From: Oryzicola mucosus
GTDB taxonomy: Bacteria; Pseudomonadota; Alphaproteobacteria; Rhizobiales; Rhizobiaceae
NCBI RefSeq assembly: GCF_014534685.1
Contig: NZ_JACVVX010000003.1
Span: forward strand, 186,001 to 250,000
Direction of reading: 5' to 3'
DNA: 64,000 bases
This document shows positions 1 through 8,462 of the stretch, piece after piece. Each line of letters starts with the position of its first letter. Positions within the stretch are counted from its first letter, which is position 1. The notes under the pieces were generated by a model that was given only the letters and a program-made list of their open reading frames with translations, was not told the DNA's origin and ran no database searches. A program made the translations under genes and the position numbers.

Positions 1-823
1 GCTGGTGGCCGCCGGCCGGCAGGCCGGCGTACCCACGATCCGGACCGAGCATCTTCCCTATGTATTGACCGACGAGGAACAGAAGGCAGCACACCTGCTC
101 GGCATCGAACAGGCCGATCAGACGATCTTCGTATCCGAAGCGACGCATGAGACCTACCGCAGCGCAGGCGCGGCGGGGCGACGGTCGGTGACGATCCGCA
201 ACGGTATAGCGAGGCCTCGGCCGTTGCGGGCCCGCTCCGAGACGCGATCGACGCTCGGAATTCCGCGCGAGGCGCCCGTCGTCGCCACAATCGCGCGCTT
301 CACCGCACAAAAGGGCTACAAGCATCTGCTCTCCGCCGCCGTTCATGTGCTGGCGGAGGTCCCCGAAGCGCAATTCGTTTTGATCGGCGACGGTTCGGAA
401 AGACCTGCGATGGAGATGGCTGCAGCGGAACTTGGCATCGCCAATTCAGTCCGTTTTCTTGGCACACGCGACGATGCCCCGGACCTGTTGGCGGCAGCCG
501 ATGTTTTCGTCCTTGCCTCGCTGTTCGAAGGGCTGCCGCTGGTTGTCCTTGAGGCGATGGCTCTTGACCTGCCAGTGGTGGCGACCCGCATCGGGGGCAC
601 TTTGGAGGCGTTGGGTGCCGACTATCCGTGGCTCGTTCAGCCAAGCGAACCGGTCGCCTTGGCTGAGACGATCAGCACCGCATTGCGCGATGGCGCAATG
701 CGGGAGCTGCTCGGCCACCGCAACAGACGCCGATACGAAAATGAATTCACTGCCATGAGGATGGCATCGGAGACGGCAGCACTTTATCGCGCCGTCTTCG
801 CAGAGGGAGCGTACAGCGCATGA
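1..823 (+). CDS. Glycosyltransferase family 4 (5' end missing)
   Basis: The frame is open from the window edge, so the true start lies upstream; a GTG at 5 is only an in-frame codon. The visible 272 residues are the C-terminal two thirds of a GT-B fold glycosyltransferase: a linker, then a Rossmann-like donor domain beginning near VVATIARFTAQKGY (the usual GT4 GRL..KG motif), followed by FVLIGDGSER and the E-x7-E nucleotide-sugar motif in EGLPLVVLEAM. Such enzymes move a sugar from an NDP-sugar to a lipid- or polymer-linked acceptor at the cytoplasmic membrane. The stop overlaps the next start (ATGA), so it is translationally coupled to the downstream sugar-oxidoreductase genes. Family certain; acceptor and linkage unknown. 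Confidence 0.85.
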   Translation, partial: LVAAGRQAGVPTIRTEHLPYVLTDEEQKAAHLLGIEQADQTIFVSEATHETYRSAGAAGRRSVTIRNGIARPRPLRARSETRSTLGIPREAPVVATIARFTAQKGYKHLLSAAVHVLAEVPEAQFVLIGDGSERPAMEMAAAELGIANSVRFLGTRDDAPDLLAAADVFVLASLFEGLPLVVLEAMALDLPVVATRIGGTLEALGADYPWLVQPSEPVALAETISTALRDGAMRELLGHRNRRRYENEFTAMRMASETAALYRAVFAEGAYSA

Positions 824-1824
824 GTGTGGATGGAGCGCCGACGCGTGTCGGCTTCGTAGGTGCGGGCGGCATTGCCGACCGGCATATCGGCACACTTCAG
901 CACATGCCGGACGTCGAAATCGTTGGCTTCGCCGATCCGGATTTTACCCGGGCCCAGGCCTTGGCTTCGAAGGTCGGTGCGCGGGCCTACACAACCTACC
1001 AAGACCTTATGGATCGGGAAAAATTGGATGCGGTCTATATTTGCGTGCCACCTTTTGCGCATGGCGATCCTGAAAAGGCGGCAATCGAAGCCGGGCTGCC
1101 CTTCTTCGTGGAAAAGCCGCTGTCGTTGATGATCGACACCGCAGAGGAGATTGCTCGCGCTGTCGAAGAGAGCGGCCTGATCACCGCTGCTGGCTATCAT
1201 TGGCGCTATCTCGATACGGTCGAAGAGGCACGCGATCTGCTGCGTCATAACCCGCCCCAGCTTGTCACCGGCTATTGGCTCGACCAGACACCCCCACCGC
1301 AATGGTGGTGGCGCGAGAATAAATCCGGGGGGCAAATCGTCGAGCAAGCCACGCATGTCATCGATGTGGCGCGCTTCCTCGTCGGCGAAATCGACGAGGT
1401 CTACGCCGCAGCCTCGCACGCCCAGCCGCGCGAGGATTTCCCCGGCTTGGATGTCGCCACCGGAATGGCCGTCAGCCTGAAATTTGCAAACGGTACCGTC
1501 GGAACGCTCGCGGCGACCTGTATGTTGCGGTGGAACCATCGGGTTGGCCTGCATATTTTTGGAAACGGCATGGCGATCGAGCTTTCCGATCATGAGATCA
1601 TGGTCGACGTCGGGCAGGGAAGGCCCACGCGCCGCGCCGGCGAGGACCCCGTTCATCGTGAAGATCGCGATTTCATTGATGCCGTTCGCGGCCTGCCGAA
1701 CCGAATCCGCAGTCCATATTCCGAAGCGCTGATGTCCCATCGCGTCGCCCTCGCTATCGCCCACTCGGCGCGCACCGGGCTTCCGGTCCGCATTCAGCAC
1801 GAACCCAAGGCTGCCAATGTCTGA
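820..1824 (+). CDS. Gfo/Idh/MocA family oxidoreductase
   Basis: A 334-residue NAD(P)-dependent sugar or cyclitol dehydrogenase of the Gfo/Idh/MocA family. It has the N-terminal dinucleotide motif VGFVGAGGIADRH (about residues 9-21) and the family signature EKPLS with the catalytic lysine near residue 99, followed by the C-terminal alpha/beta domain. The start ATG overlaps the upstream stop by 4 nt and the 3' end overlaps the next gene by 8 nt. Lying between glycosyltransferases, it most likely oxidises or epimerises a nucleotide sugar or glycan precursor. An inositol dehydrogenase role is an alternative that the neighbourhood does not support. Confidence 0.85.
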   Translation: MSVDGAPTRVGFVGAGGIADRHIGTLQHMPDVEIVGFADPDFTRAQALASKVGARAYTTYQDLMDREKLDAVYICVPPFAHGDPEKAAIEAGLPFFVEKPLSLMIDTAEEIARAVEESGLITAAGYHWRYLDTVEEARDLLRHNPPQLVTGYWLDQTPPPQWWWRENKSGGQIVEQATHVIDVARFLVGEIDEVYAAASHAQPREDFPGLDVATGMAVSLKFANGTVGTLAATCMLRWNHRVGLHIFGNGMAIELSDHEIMVDVGQGRPTRRAGEDPVHREDRDFIDAVRGLPNRIRSPYSEALMSHRVALAIAHSARTGLPVRIQHEPKAANV

Positions 1825-2914
1825 ACACCGCTCCATCCGTTCTCTTGGCGTGGAATCGCCGCGCAACGCTTACATCACCAGCTATGAGGAAGGACCTCCT
1901 TCAGAAGGGCAGGTGAGGCTCGATGCGCTCTACAGCGGCTTTTCCGCCGGAACCGAGCTAACCTTCTTCAAGGACACCAACCCTTATCTCAGGTCGCGGT
2001 GGGATGAGGGCCGCGGCCTCTTCATCGAAGGTGAGCCCAGCGCTCGTTTTCCGGTGCCTTTCCTCGGCTACATGGAAGTCGCGCGCGTCTCGGAAAGTCG
2101 CAACGCGGCCTTTTCTACAGGCGAGGTCGTCTGCAGCACTTACGGACACAAATCCGGACACACGGCCGACCCCTTCCATGAATCGCTGATCCCTTTGCCA
2201 GATGGCATCGATCCCATCCTCGGCATCTTCGTCGCGCAGATGGGCCCGATTGCGGCCAACGGTATTCTGCACGCCGATGCAGAAATGCTGGGCAGGGATG
2301 TCCGCAACCTTGGCGAGGGCATTGCAGGACGGGCGGTGGTTGTCGTCGGCGGCGGCACTGTCGGCATGCTGACGGCGCTGTTTGCGAAGCAGGCTGGTGC
2401 AACCGTGATACTTGCCGATCCGTCCGCCTTTCGCCGCGAGAAGGCCGAGGCACTTGGCATAACGGCGCTCGACGAAGAGCAGGCGTGGCAGCACGCGAAA
2501 GCGGTTTGGCGTCATAGCCCTACAGAACGCGGGGCGGATATCGTGTTCCAGACCCGTGCTCATTCCGGTAGCTTGCATAATGCTCTACGCGCATTGCGCC
2601 CGCAAGGCACGGTCATCGATCTGGCCTTTTACCAGGGCGGTGCGGAACACACGCGACTTGGTGAAGAATTTCACCACAATGGGCTTAGCATTCGCTGCGC
2701 ACAAATCGGTCGGGTCCCACGCGGCCTTAACCATCTCTGGGACCGTCGGCGGCTTTCCGCCGAGACGATTAGCTTGCTGTCACGTCACGGCGACGCGATC
2801 CGCCAGGAGATGATCACCCACGTCGTGCCCATTGATGACGCGCCGCGCTTTCTTCAAACGCTTGTCAGCGAGCGCCCAGACTTCCTCCAGATCGTGTTCA
2901 GTTTCGACCAATGA
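1817..2914 (+). CDS. MDR-family (zinc-type alcohol dehydrogenase-like) oxidoreductase
   Basis: A 365-residue medium-chain dehydrogenase/reductase: an N-terminal GroES-like domain, then the NAD(P)-binding Rossmann domain with VVVVGGGTVGM (about residue 174 on). Where classical zinc enzymes have the first catalytic cysteine, this protein reads SGFSAGTEL, and I see no canonical C...HE zinc site, so the catalytic zinc may be absent. Proteins with this SAGTE motif are commonly paired with Gfo/Idh/MocA oxidoreductases and glycosyltransferases. It overlaps both neighbours, so the trio is one transcription unit. Substrate unknown; probably a sugar intermediate of the same glycan pathway. Confidence 0.75.
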   Translation: MSEHRSIRSLGVESPRNAYITSYEEGPPSEGQVRLDALYSGFSAGTELTFFKDTNPYLRSRWDEGRGLFIEGEPSARFPVPFLGYMEVARVSESRNAAFSTGEVVCSTYGHKSGHTADPFHESLIPLPDGIDPILGIFVAQMGPIAANGILHADAEMLGRDVRNLGEGIAGRAVVVVGGGTVGMLTALFAKQAGATVILADPSAFRREKAEALGITALDEEQAWQHAKAVWRHSPTERGADIVFQTRAHSGSLHNALRALRPQGTVIDLAFYQGGAEHTRLGEEFHHNGLSIRCAQIGRVPRGLNHLWDRRRLSAETISLLSRHGDAIRQEMITHVVPIDDAPRFLQTLVSERPDFLQIVFSFDQ

Positions 2915-5187
2915 CCTCAGATAAATCGGACCAGATTCGCGTCCTGTTCGTCTTCGCGTGGCTGGTCGTCGGCGGCGAGGAAACGGAAGTGCGCCTGTTG
3001 GCACGGACGCTGGACCCGAAAAAGTTTCGGATCGACGTGGTCGCCTGCTTCAGCAAGCCAGGCATGCCGGATCAGACCCATCGGCAATTGGAGGCATTGG
3101 GCATCAATGTCGACACTGCGCCCTACCAATTGTCATTCGAGGACACGGTCGACTATTTGTCGAGCAAACTCGCGTCTTACGACGTGATCGTGTCATGCCA
3201 GAACGTTGCCGACATCTATCCCGCGCTTGAGCGGCTGCAATGGCGACCTCCTCTCATCGAGCATGGCGGGCTGGTGTCGGAAGCGCTCGCCGGGCCTAAG
3301 CACTTCACAAGTCGCTATGTTGGCGTTTGCCAGTCGATCCGGGATGCAGCCGCGTCGAAAATGCCAGGACGCGAGGCTCACGCGCTCGAAATCCCGTCAA
3401 TGGTCGATCTGTCGGAGTTTCATGAGGATCGCCGCTCCCTCAAACGCGCCGAGTTGGGGATTGCCAGCACTTCGATCCTTGTGGGTTGGGTAGGCCGGCT
3501 CGACCCTAAAAAGCGCGTCGAGGACTTCATAGAAGCAGCTGCCCTGGTCCATGCGGACCTGCCGGATGTGCGCTTCGTCATCGTTGGCGGGCCGGATGCG
3601 TTCATGCCTGACTATGCGGAGACGCTAAAGCGTCAGGCGGAGCAAGCGGGCCTTTCCGATGTGCTGACATTCCTAGGCGATCGGACAGATGTGCCAGCGC
3701 TTTTGCAAGCGATGGACATCTTCGTCTGGCTGTCGCGAGGCGAGGGCATGCCGCACGTCATCTCCGAAGCGGGGGCCGCAAGTTTGCCGGTCATCGCTAC
3801 CGCCGACAACGGCTCAATGCAGCAAATCGAAGACGGAGTCTCCGGCCTGTTCGTGCCGCATGAAGCCCCGAAAGCGGTAGCGGCTGCGATCAGGCTGCTT
3901 GCGCGGGATGCCGGGTTGCGGACCCAACTGGGCAGCGCGTTGTGGCATAAGGTGCGAAACAGCTACAGCGCGGCGGTCGTCGTTCCGAAATGGGAAGATT
4001 TGTTCCGCACGGTACTGGCGGAGCGCAGGAGTGCCCCTGAACCATCGCTGTTTTCGAGCTTCGTCCAAGGCGGTTTCGAGTGTTCCACGCATAAGCTGCG
4101 AAATGGGAGGAGGCTCGATTTGCTAGCGGCAACCCATCACGCCTCCCACACGGCAGCGGACTATGGCCAGTTGAGTGGCCACAACATCCGAACTGTACGA
4201 GACGGCCTTCGATGGCACCTGATCGAGACGGCGCCTGGGCGGTACGACTGGTCCAGCTTCCTGCCAATGCTCCGCGCGGCGCAGAGCACGAGAACGCAGG
4301 TCGTCTGGGATCTTATGCACTATGGTTGGCCGGACGATCTCGACATTTGGTCGCCAGCTTTCGTGGATCGCTTCGCCGCTTACGCAGCGGCTGCTGCGCA
4401 GGTGGTCAAATCCGCCTCAGACGAAGTGCCCTTCTATTGTCCAATCAACGAAATCTCGTTTCATTCCTGGGGCGGTGGCGACGGCAACTATCTCAATCCG
4501 TTTTCGCGGCATCGCGGTTTTGAGCTGAAGGTCCAGCTTGCGCGCGCCTCTATTGCCGCGATGCGCGCGATCCTTGCCGTCGATCCGCGTGCGCGCTTCG
4601 TCCATTGCGAGCCCCTCATCAGCATCGTTGCCGACCCGCACCGGCCATATGACCGGCTACATGCGGAAGGCGCTCGACTTGCCCAGTTTCAAGCGTGCGA
4701 TATGATCGCCGGGCGGATGTGGCCGCAGATTGGCGGTTCTCCCGAACTGCTGGATATCGTTGGCGTCAATTATTACTTCGACAACCAATGGGTTCACGGC
4801 GGCCCACCGATGACGCCGGACCATCCGCTTCACAAGCCGTTCCGTGTCCTTTTGGCAGAGACCTATGCGCGCTACGGTCGGCCCATCCTGATTGCCGAAA
4901 CCGGCACCGAAGGAAACGGACGCGCCGCCTGGTTCGACGCGGTGTCTTCGGATGCCATGGCTGCGCGCCGAGCCGGAATCCCCGTCGAAGGCCTTTGCCT
5001 CTATCCGATCATCGACCATGTCGGATGGGACGACGAACGGGATTGTCCGAGTGGGCTTATGGAAAACCGGGTGTTTGGAGGCGCGCGCCCTGTGCATCGT
5101 CCTCTGGCCAATGCAATCGACCGGTTCTGCCGCATCCACGGCTTGGCGACCTCGACCGGTGAGGAGAGCATTCGTGCCGCAGAATGA
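2911..5187 (+). CDS. Fusion of GT4 glycosyltransferase and GH1-like glycoside hydrolase
   Basis: A 758-residue two-enzyme polypeptide. Residues about 1-370 are a GT4 glycosyltransferase (N-terminal acceptor domain with WLVVGGEETEVRLLAR, donor-domain motif WVGRLDPKKRVEDF, E-x7-E in EGMPHVISEAG). From about residue 380 the chain becomes a compact (beta/alpha)8 domain resembling family 1 glycosidases: it has ETAPGRYDW near the barrel entrance, a candidate acid/base Glu514 in PINEIS and a candidate nucleophile Glu663 in IAETGTEG. The barrel is short for GH1 (about 375 residues against 440-480). The reading frame is continuous, so this is a genuine fusion and not an assembly join. It may build and trim, or transglycosylate, the same glycan. 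The ATG overlaps the upstream stop. Confidence 0.75.
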   Translation: MTSDKSDQIRVLFVFAWLVVGGEETEVRLLARTLDPKKFRIDVVACFSKPGMPDQTHRQLEALGINVDTAPYQLSFEDTVDYLSSKLASYDVIVSCQNVADIYPALERLQWRPPLIEHGGLVSEALAGPKHFTSRYVGVCQSIRDAAASKMPGREAHALEIPSMVDLSEFHEDRRSLKRAELGIASTSILVGWVGRLDPKKRVEDFIEAAALVHADLPDVRFVIVGGPDAFMPDYAETLKRQAEQAGLSDVLTFLGDRTDVPALLQAMDIFVWLSRGEGMPHVISEAGAASLPVIATADNGSMQQIEDGVSGLFVPHEAPKAVAAAIRLLARDAGLRTQLGSALWHKVRNSYSAAVVVPKWEDLFRTVLAERRSAPEPSLFSSFVQGGFECSTHKLRNGRRLDLLAATHHASHTAADYGQLSGHNIRTVRDGLRWHLIETAPGRYDWSSFLPMLRAAQSTRTQVVWDLMHYGWPDDLDIWSPAFVDRFAAYAAAAAQVVKSASDEVPFYCPINEISFHSWGGGDGNYLNPFSRHRGFELKVQLARASIAAMRAILAVDPRARFVHCEPLISIVADPHRPYDRLHAEGARLAQFQACDMIAGRMWPQIGGSPELLDIVGVNYYFDNQWVHGGPPMTPDHPLHKPFRVLLAETYARYGRPILIAETGTEGNGRAAWFDAVSSDAMAARRAGIPVEGLCLYPIIDHVGWDDERDCPSGLMENRVFGGARPVHRPLANAIDRFCRIHGLATSTGEESIRAAE

Positions 5188-6391
5188 GGATGTGTCTGGC
5201 CGCATCAAACGGATTGTCGTCATCAGTGACTTCTGCTTTGGTCATTCGCCGCTGAGCGACGATTATTCGACCGACGAATACAAGCAAGCCTGGCTTTCCG
5301 GCGCACGCGGCCCCGAACCCACTCGCGTTCTCGAACGGCCGGCGGTCGTTGGTGGCTATCTGGAGCGGCTTCCCCTATCGATTGCCAACCAGGGTTTCTG
5401 CGACGCCTGCGAGATCTGGTCATTTTATGCCGGCGACGAACCGCCGCAAATACCTCACCCGCAGGCCGGGCTTATCCGGCGATCGTTCAAGACGGATACG
5501 CGCCTGCGGCCCTTTGCTTCCAACGATATGCTTGGCCACATCGCGGCTTTTGGTGCGCCCGATATCCTGTGCGTCTGGGGCCTCGGTGTCGATGAAGAGA
5601 TCCTGCATGCGTGCGAAAGCAGCGTCAAAATCTACAACTCGATCGATGCCCCGGCCCTACGTATTCCGACGGAGGTCAGCCGTCATTTCGATCTGGTTCT
5701 GACCGGGGCCGAATGGCAGTCGCTCGTGGTCAAATCGCGTCATCCGGATATGGCGACTGCCGTGATGCCGATTGGGCCTGAATTTGCATCACCAGAGACG
5801 TTCTATCCGCTTGGACTGGAAAAGATCTACGATGTCGTCTACGTGGCCGCGGCGCAAGCCTACAAACGGCATGACATCCTGTTCGAGGCGCTGGCTAGAC
5901 TGCCGCGCTCGACCCGCGCACTCTGCGTCTGCGGCTATGGCGAGCTCGGCCACGCGTTACGGTCCGAGGCCGCCAATCTCGGGATTTCCGTCGACTTTGT
6001 TGGACCTCCCGGCGTCGATTTCGTCGAGGTCAACAGGTTGATGAATCTGGCGAAGATCGGCGTGGTGTGCGGCGTCGATGACGGCGCGCCCGCGATCCTG
6101 ACCGAGTATATGCTGGCCGGCCTGCCGGTGCTCGCCAATGAGGCGCTGACATGTGGTCTGCAATATATAACGCCAGTGACAGGCAGAACCTCGTCTGCCG
6201 CAAATTTCCATCTGGCTCTGTCCGACATGCTTTGCGAGTTGCATACCTTTCGCCCGCGGGATGAGGCCGTCGCGCGCTGGAGTTGGCAAACGACAGTTGC
6301 CCGGTTCATTCAGTTGGTTGAAGGCGCGAAAAGCGGCAAAAATTCACCCGCATCTCATGGTGATGCGGGCTTGTCTATTGAAGTAGCCTGA
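5174..6391 (+). CDS. Glycosyltransferase, GT-B fold, GT1/GT4-like
   Basis: A 405-residue glycosyltransferase. I chose the GTG at 5174 because GAGGAG lies seven bases upstream and translation then begins just before the hydrophobic IKRIVVISDFCFGHSPL strand; earlier in-frame starts would run deep inside the preceding gene. The C-terminal half has the donor-domain pattern (VYVAAAQAYKRHDILFEAL, then LTEYMLAGLPVLANEA). It overlaps the GT-GH fusion by 14 nt and closes the operon. The N-terminal acceptor domain is unfamiliar to me, so the acceptor cannot be named. About 100 featureless bases follow before the next gene, which is on the other strand. Confidence 0.75.
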   Translation: MPQNEDVSGRIKRIVVISDFCFGHSPLSDDYSTDEYKQAWLSGARGPEPTRVLERPAVVGGYLERLPLSIANQGFCDACEIWSFYAGDEPPQIPHPQAGLIRRSFKTDTRLRPFASNDMLGHIAAFGAPDILCVWGLGVDEEILHACESSVKIYNSIDAPALRIPTEVSRHFDLVLTGAEWQSLVVKSRHPDMATAVMPIGPEFASPETFYPLGLEKIYDVVYVAAAQAYKRHDILFEALARLPRSTRALCVCGYGELGHALRSEAANLGISVDFVGPPGVDFVEVNRLMNLAKIGVVCGVDDGAPAILTEYMLAGLPVLANEALTCGLQYITPVTGRTSSAANFHLALSDMLCELHTFRPRDEAVARWSWQTTVARFIQLVEGAKSGKNSPASHGDAGLSIEVA

Positions 6392-6492
6392 GCGGACAAC
6401 CGAAAGATAGCAGTGCTCGCTATATCAACAACCCGCCGGTTGGAGCTACCGTCGCGTCTTAAGACAGTTTGACCAAGCGCTCCACATGACCC

Positions 6493-6621
6493 TCACGGTG
6501 CTTCCGTCGCGTGCCAGATGTTGAGACCGAAAAAAATGATGACGGCGATGACGAGAATGAGAACGGCTATGGTGCCCAGACCTTTTCGTACCCGCCTTGG
6601 AGGAGGTTGTTCTTCTGACAT
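6493..6621 (-). CDS. 42-residue single-pass membrane protein
   Basis: A short open frame reading MSEEQPPPRRVRKGLG, then a hydrophobic helix of about 18 residues (TIAVLILVIAVIIFFGLN), then IWHATEAP and a stop. The arginine-rich N-terminus before the helix predicts an inside-N, outside-C topology. A second ATG sits two codons upstream (start at 6627). The gene begins 27 bases after the end of the upstream hypothetical gene on the same strand, so it probably shares the stress operon headed by the DUF892 gene. Small basic membrane proteins of this type are common but uncharacterised in Rhizobiales. No function is proposed. Confidence 0.55.
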   Translation of the reverse strand: MSEEQPPPRRVRKGLGTIAVLILVIAVIIFFGLNIWHATEAP

Positions 6622-6648
6622 GTACATCTCACGTGAGTTTTGATGACT

Positions 6649-6969
6649 CTAATCCTTAGGCATATCGTCCATGCTGGTGATTCGGGAAGCAGAAAGCTGA
6701 AAGGCTTCACCAAAACTGACCGACGCGAGAACATGTCCAGCCGCATCGACCGCCCGGACCACCCAGTCGTCGGTATCCGCAGTCGTCCGAAACGTTTCGA
6801 CCATATGGATGGCCGACCGCTCCGTCTCGTCTCGCACCGCTGACACGTTAGGAAATATAGCCTGGTCGGTACTCAGAACCCGATCCCCCTCTCTGTATTC
6901 CAGCACGCAAGCCAACGCCTCGGACTGGCGATCCATTTTGTCGACCGTTTCCGGCGGGTCATTGATCAT
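6649..6969 (-). CDS. Hypothetical protein, 106 residues
   Basis: A small soluble, acidic protein of unrecognised family. I chose the ATG at 6969 (MINDPPETVDKMD) because AGGA lies at a good distance upstream; a TTG five codons earlier (6984) is possible. The C-terminal half, DWVVRAVDAAGHVLASVSF, resembles the beta-hairpin end of short rhizobial DUF6894-like proteins, but the resemblance is too weak for assignment. It lies downstream of the DUF892 gene and upstream of the 42-residue membrane protein, all on the minus strand. A short inverted repeat (CGTGACG-AG-CGTCACG, 7004-7019) separates it from DUF892. Confidence 0.5.
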   Translation of the reverse strand: MINDPPETVDKMDRQSEALACVLEYREGDRVLSTDQAIFPNVSAVRDETERSAIHMVETFRTTADTDDWVVRAVDAAGHVLASVSFGEAFQLSASRITSMDDMPKD

Positions 6970-7032
6970 GTCGCGTCCTATCAATTGGAGACAGGGCTGC
7001 CGACGTGACGAGCGTCACGCCGGCCGAAAGCA

Positions 7033-7539
7033 TCATGCTGCCTTGCTGGCTTTCGCCCTGTCGTTAGCCGAAGTCTCGGCCAGTTTCGTAAGGTCACCGT
7101 CGGTCTTCGTCTCTTCCTGAAGCGTCGCGTCGAGCAACGCCGCGGCGTCCGCCAGACCAAGTTCCTCGGCCCAACGCTTGAGGGTTCCGTAACGTGTCAT
7201 CTCATAATGTTCGACGGCCTGTGCCGCCGAAATCAAGCCGGCATCAAGCGCGGCAGTTCCTTTATAGTCATCCATGATCTCCTCGCCTTCGGAAACGATA
7301 CCCTCTATGGCGTCGCAGGTCTTCCCACGCGGCTGCTTCCCGAGAATCTCAAAAACCTGTTGCAAGCGCTCGACATGGCCTTCAGTTTCGTCCCTGTGCT
7401 TTTGAAACGCGGCCTTCAGTTCATCGGATTGGGCGGCACGCTCCATCTTTGGGAGGGCTTTCAAGATTTTGCGTTCGGCATAGTAAATGTCCTTGAGCGT
7501 GTCATGGAACAGATCTTCCAAAGTCTTTTCTTTGGCCAT
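7033..7539 (-). CDS. DUF892 (YciF/YciE-like) ferritin-like stress protein
   Basis: A 168-residue four-helix-bundle protein of the DUF892 (YciF) family, with the typical beginning KTLEDLFHDTLKDIYYAERKI and the second helical pair AAQAVEHYEMTRYGTLKRWA. Glu and His residues of a di-metal centre are spread over E-x-x-H type helices (HRDETEGH, EHYE). Family members are ferritin-like and are induced by general stress and desiccation. The lysine- and alanine-rich tail (NDRAKASKAA) is usual for rhizobial members. Upstream, 51 bases from the start codon, is an EcfG-type promoter, so control by the general stress sigma factor is likely. Confidence 0.9.
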   Translation of the reverse strand: MAKEKTLEDLFHDTLKDIYYAERKILKALPKMERAAQSDELKAAFQKHRDETEGHVERLQQVFEILGKQPRGKTCDAIEGIVSEGEEIMDDYKGTAALDAGLISAAQAVEHYEMTRYGTLKRWAEELGLADAAALLDATLQEETKTDGDLTKLAETSANDRAKASKAA

Positions 7540-7589
7540 ATTTTCTCTCCTCGTAGCTGAATTTGATTGTTAGGGAGTACCTGACTACG

Positions 7590-7615
7590 AACTCGAAATA
7601 GGCGTACGCCGTTCC
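7590..7615 (-). promoter_or_regulatory. Candidate EcfG-type general stress promoter
   Basis: Read on the minus strand, GGAAC (7615-7611) is followed after 18 bases by GTT (7592-7590). This matches the alphaproteobacterial EcfG pattern of GGAAC and a GTT-containing -10 element with 16-18 bases between. The position, about 50 bases before the DUF892 start, fits. The base before GTT is A and not the preferred C. Confidence 0.5.
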
Positions 7616-7694
7616 ATTAACATTTGATACAGTTCCTCCCTCTTGGCGAAGGCTAGGCCGACACGCTATCGGTATCGCAATTTGGAACCAAGAC

Positions 7695-8423
7695 ATGTCG
7701 ACTGCCATCCATCTCCTCTGCCAGTATCTCTCACATCGCGACGTCATCACTGGCGAGGAGCGTGATATATTGCTGTCGCTCCCGCAACGAACTGTTCTTT
7801 TCCAAAAGGGAGCAGAGATCGTGGCCGAAGGTTCGCGCCCGGATAATAGCTGCTTCATTTACTCTGGCTGGACGGCGCGTGCGGTTCACGGGAGAAATGG
7901 CGCCCGGCAGCTGACAGCACTGCACGTTGCCGGCGATTTCGTCGATCTGCATGCTTTGGTGCTCAAGCAGATGGATCACAGCGTCGTTGCGTTGAGCGAG
8001 TGCGTGGCGGTATTCATACCGCATGAAAGCCTGCGCGCAATAACCGAACAGGCACCGCATCTGACACGTCTGCTTTGGATGTCGACGACGATTGACGCCG
8101 CCATTCAGCGGAAGATGACGGCCCTGATTGGGAGGCACACTCCAGCCGAGCGATTGGCCCATCTGATGTGCGAAGTGTACTTACGGCTCGAGGCCATAGG
8201 ACACATCAAAAACAGAACCTTCCGCTTTCCTCTGACGCAATCCGAGATTGCAGATCTTCTCGGTCTCTCCCTTGTGCATACGAACAGAACCATCCGCGAT
8301 CTTCGTGCGACGAACTGGATTATTTGGGAGCAGTTCGACGTCACCATTCCCGATTTTGCAAAGCTTGCGAAATTCGCAGGCTTCGATTCCAATTATCTCA
8401 ATCTGCGGGTCGAGAGCCGGTAG
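7695..8423 (+). CDS. Crp/Fnr family transcriptional regulator
   Basis: A 242-residue regulator with an N-terminal cyclic-nucleotide-binding-like beta roll (about 25-130), a long dimerisation helix and a C-terminal winged helix whose recognition region is LTQSEIADLLGLSLVHTNRTIRDL. The N-terminal cysteine cluster that holds the iron-sulfur centre in true Fnr/FixK proteins is missing (one Cys at residue 9), so it probably does not sense oxygen through a cluster. It is divergent from the DUF892 stress operon and may act on it. Paralogues with this domain layout are numerous in rhizobia; the effector is unknown. Confidence 0.85.
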   Translation: MSTAIHLLCQYLSHRDVITGEERDILLSLPQRTVLFQKGAEIVAEGSRPDNSCFIYSGWTARAVHGRNGARQLTALHVAGDFVDLHALVLKQMDHSVVALSECVAVFIPHESLRAITEQAPHLTRLLWMSTTIDAAIQRKMTALIGRHTPAERLAHLMCEVYLRLEAIGHIKNRTFRFPLTQSEIADLLGLSLVHTNRTIRDLRATNWIIWEQFDVTIPDFAKLAKFAGFDSNYLNLRVESR

Positions 8424-8462
8424 AGCTTTCGGCGCCTCAGCGTTCCCAGGAAGACCTCTTCT

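Noticed and set aside
784-1866. A 360-codon minus-strand frame
   Set aside because: Antisense to the Gfo/Idh/MocA gene, which has its full motif set and overlaps its neighbours correctly.
7033-7539. Novel helical protein
   Set aside because: Recognisable as DUF892/YciF, a common stress protein family.
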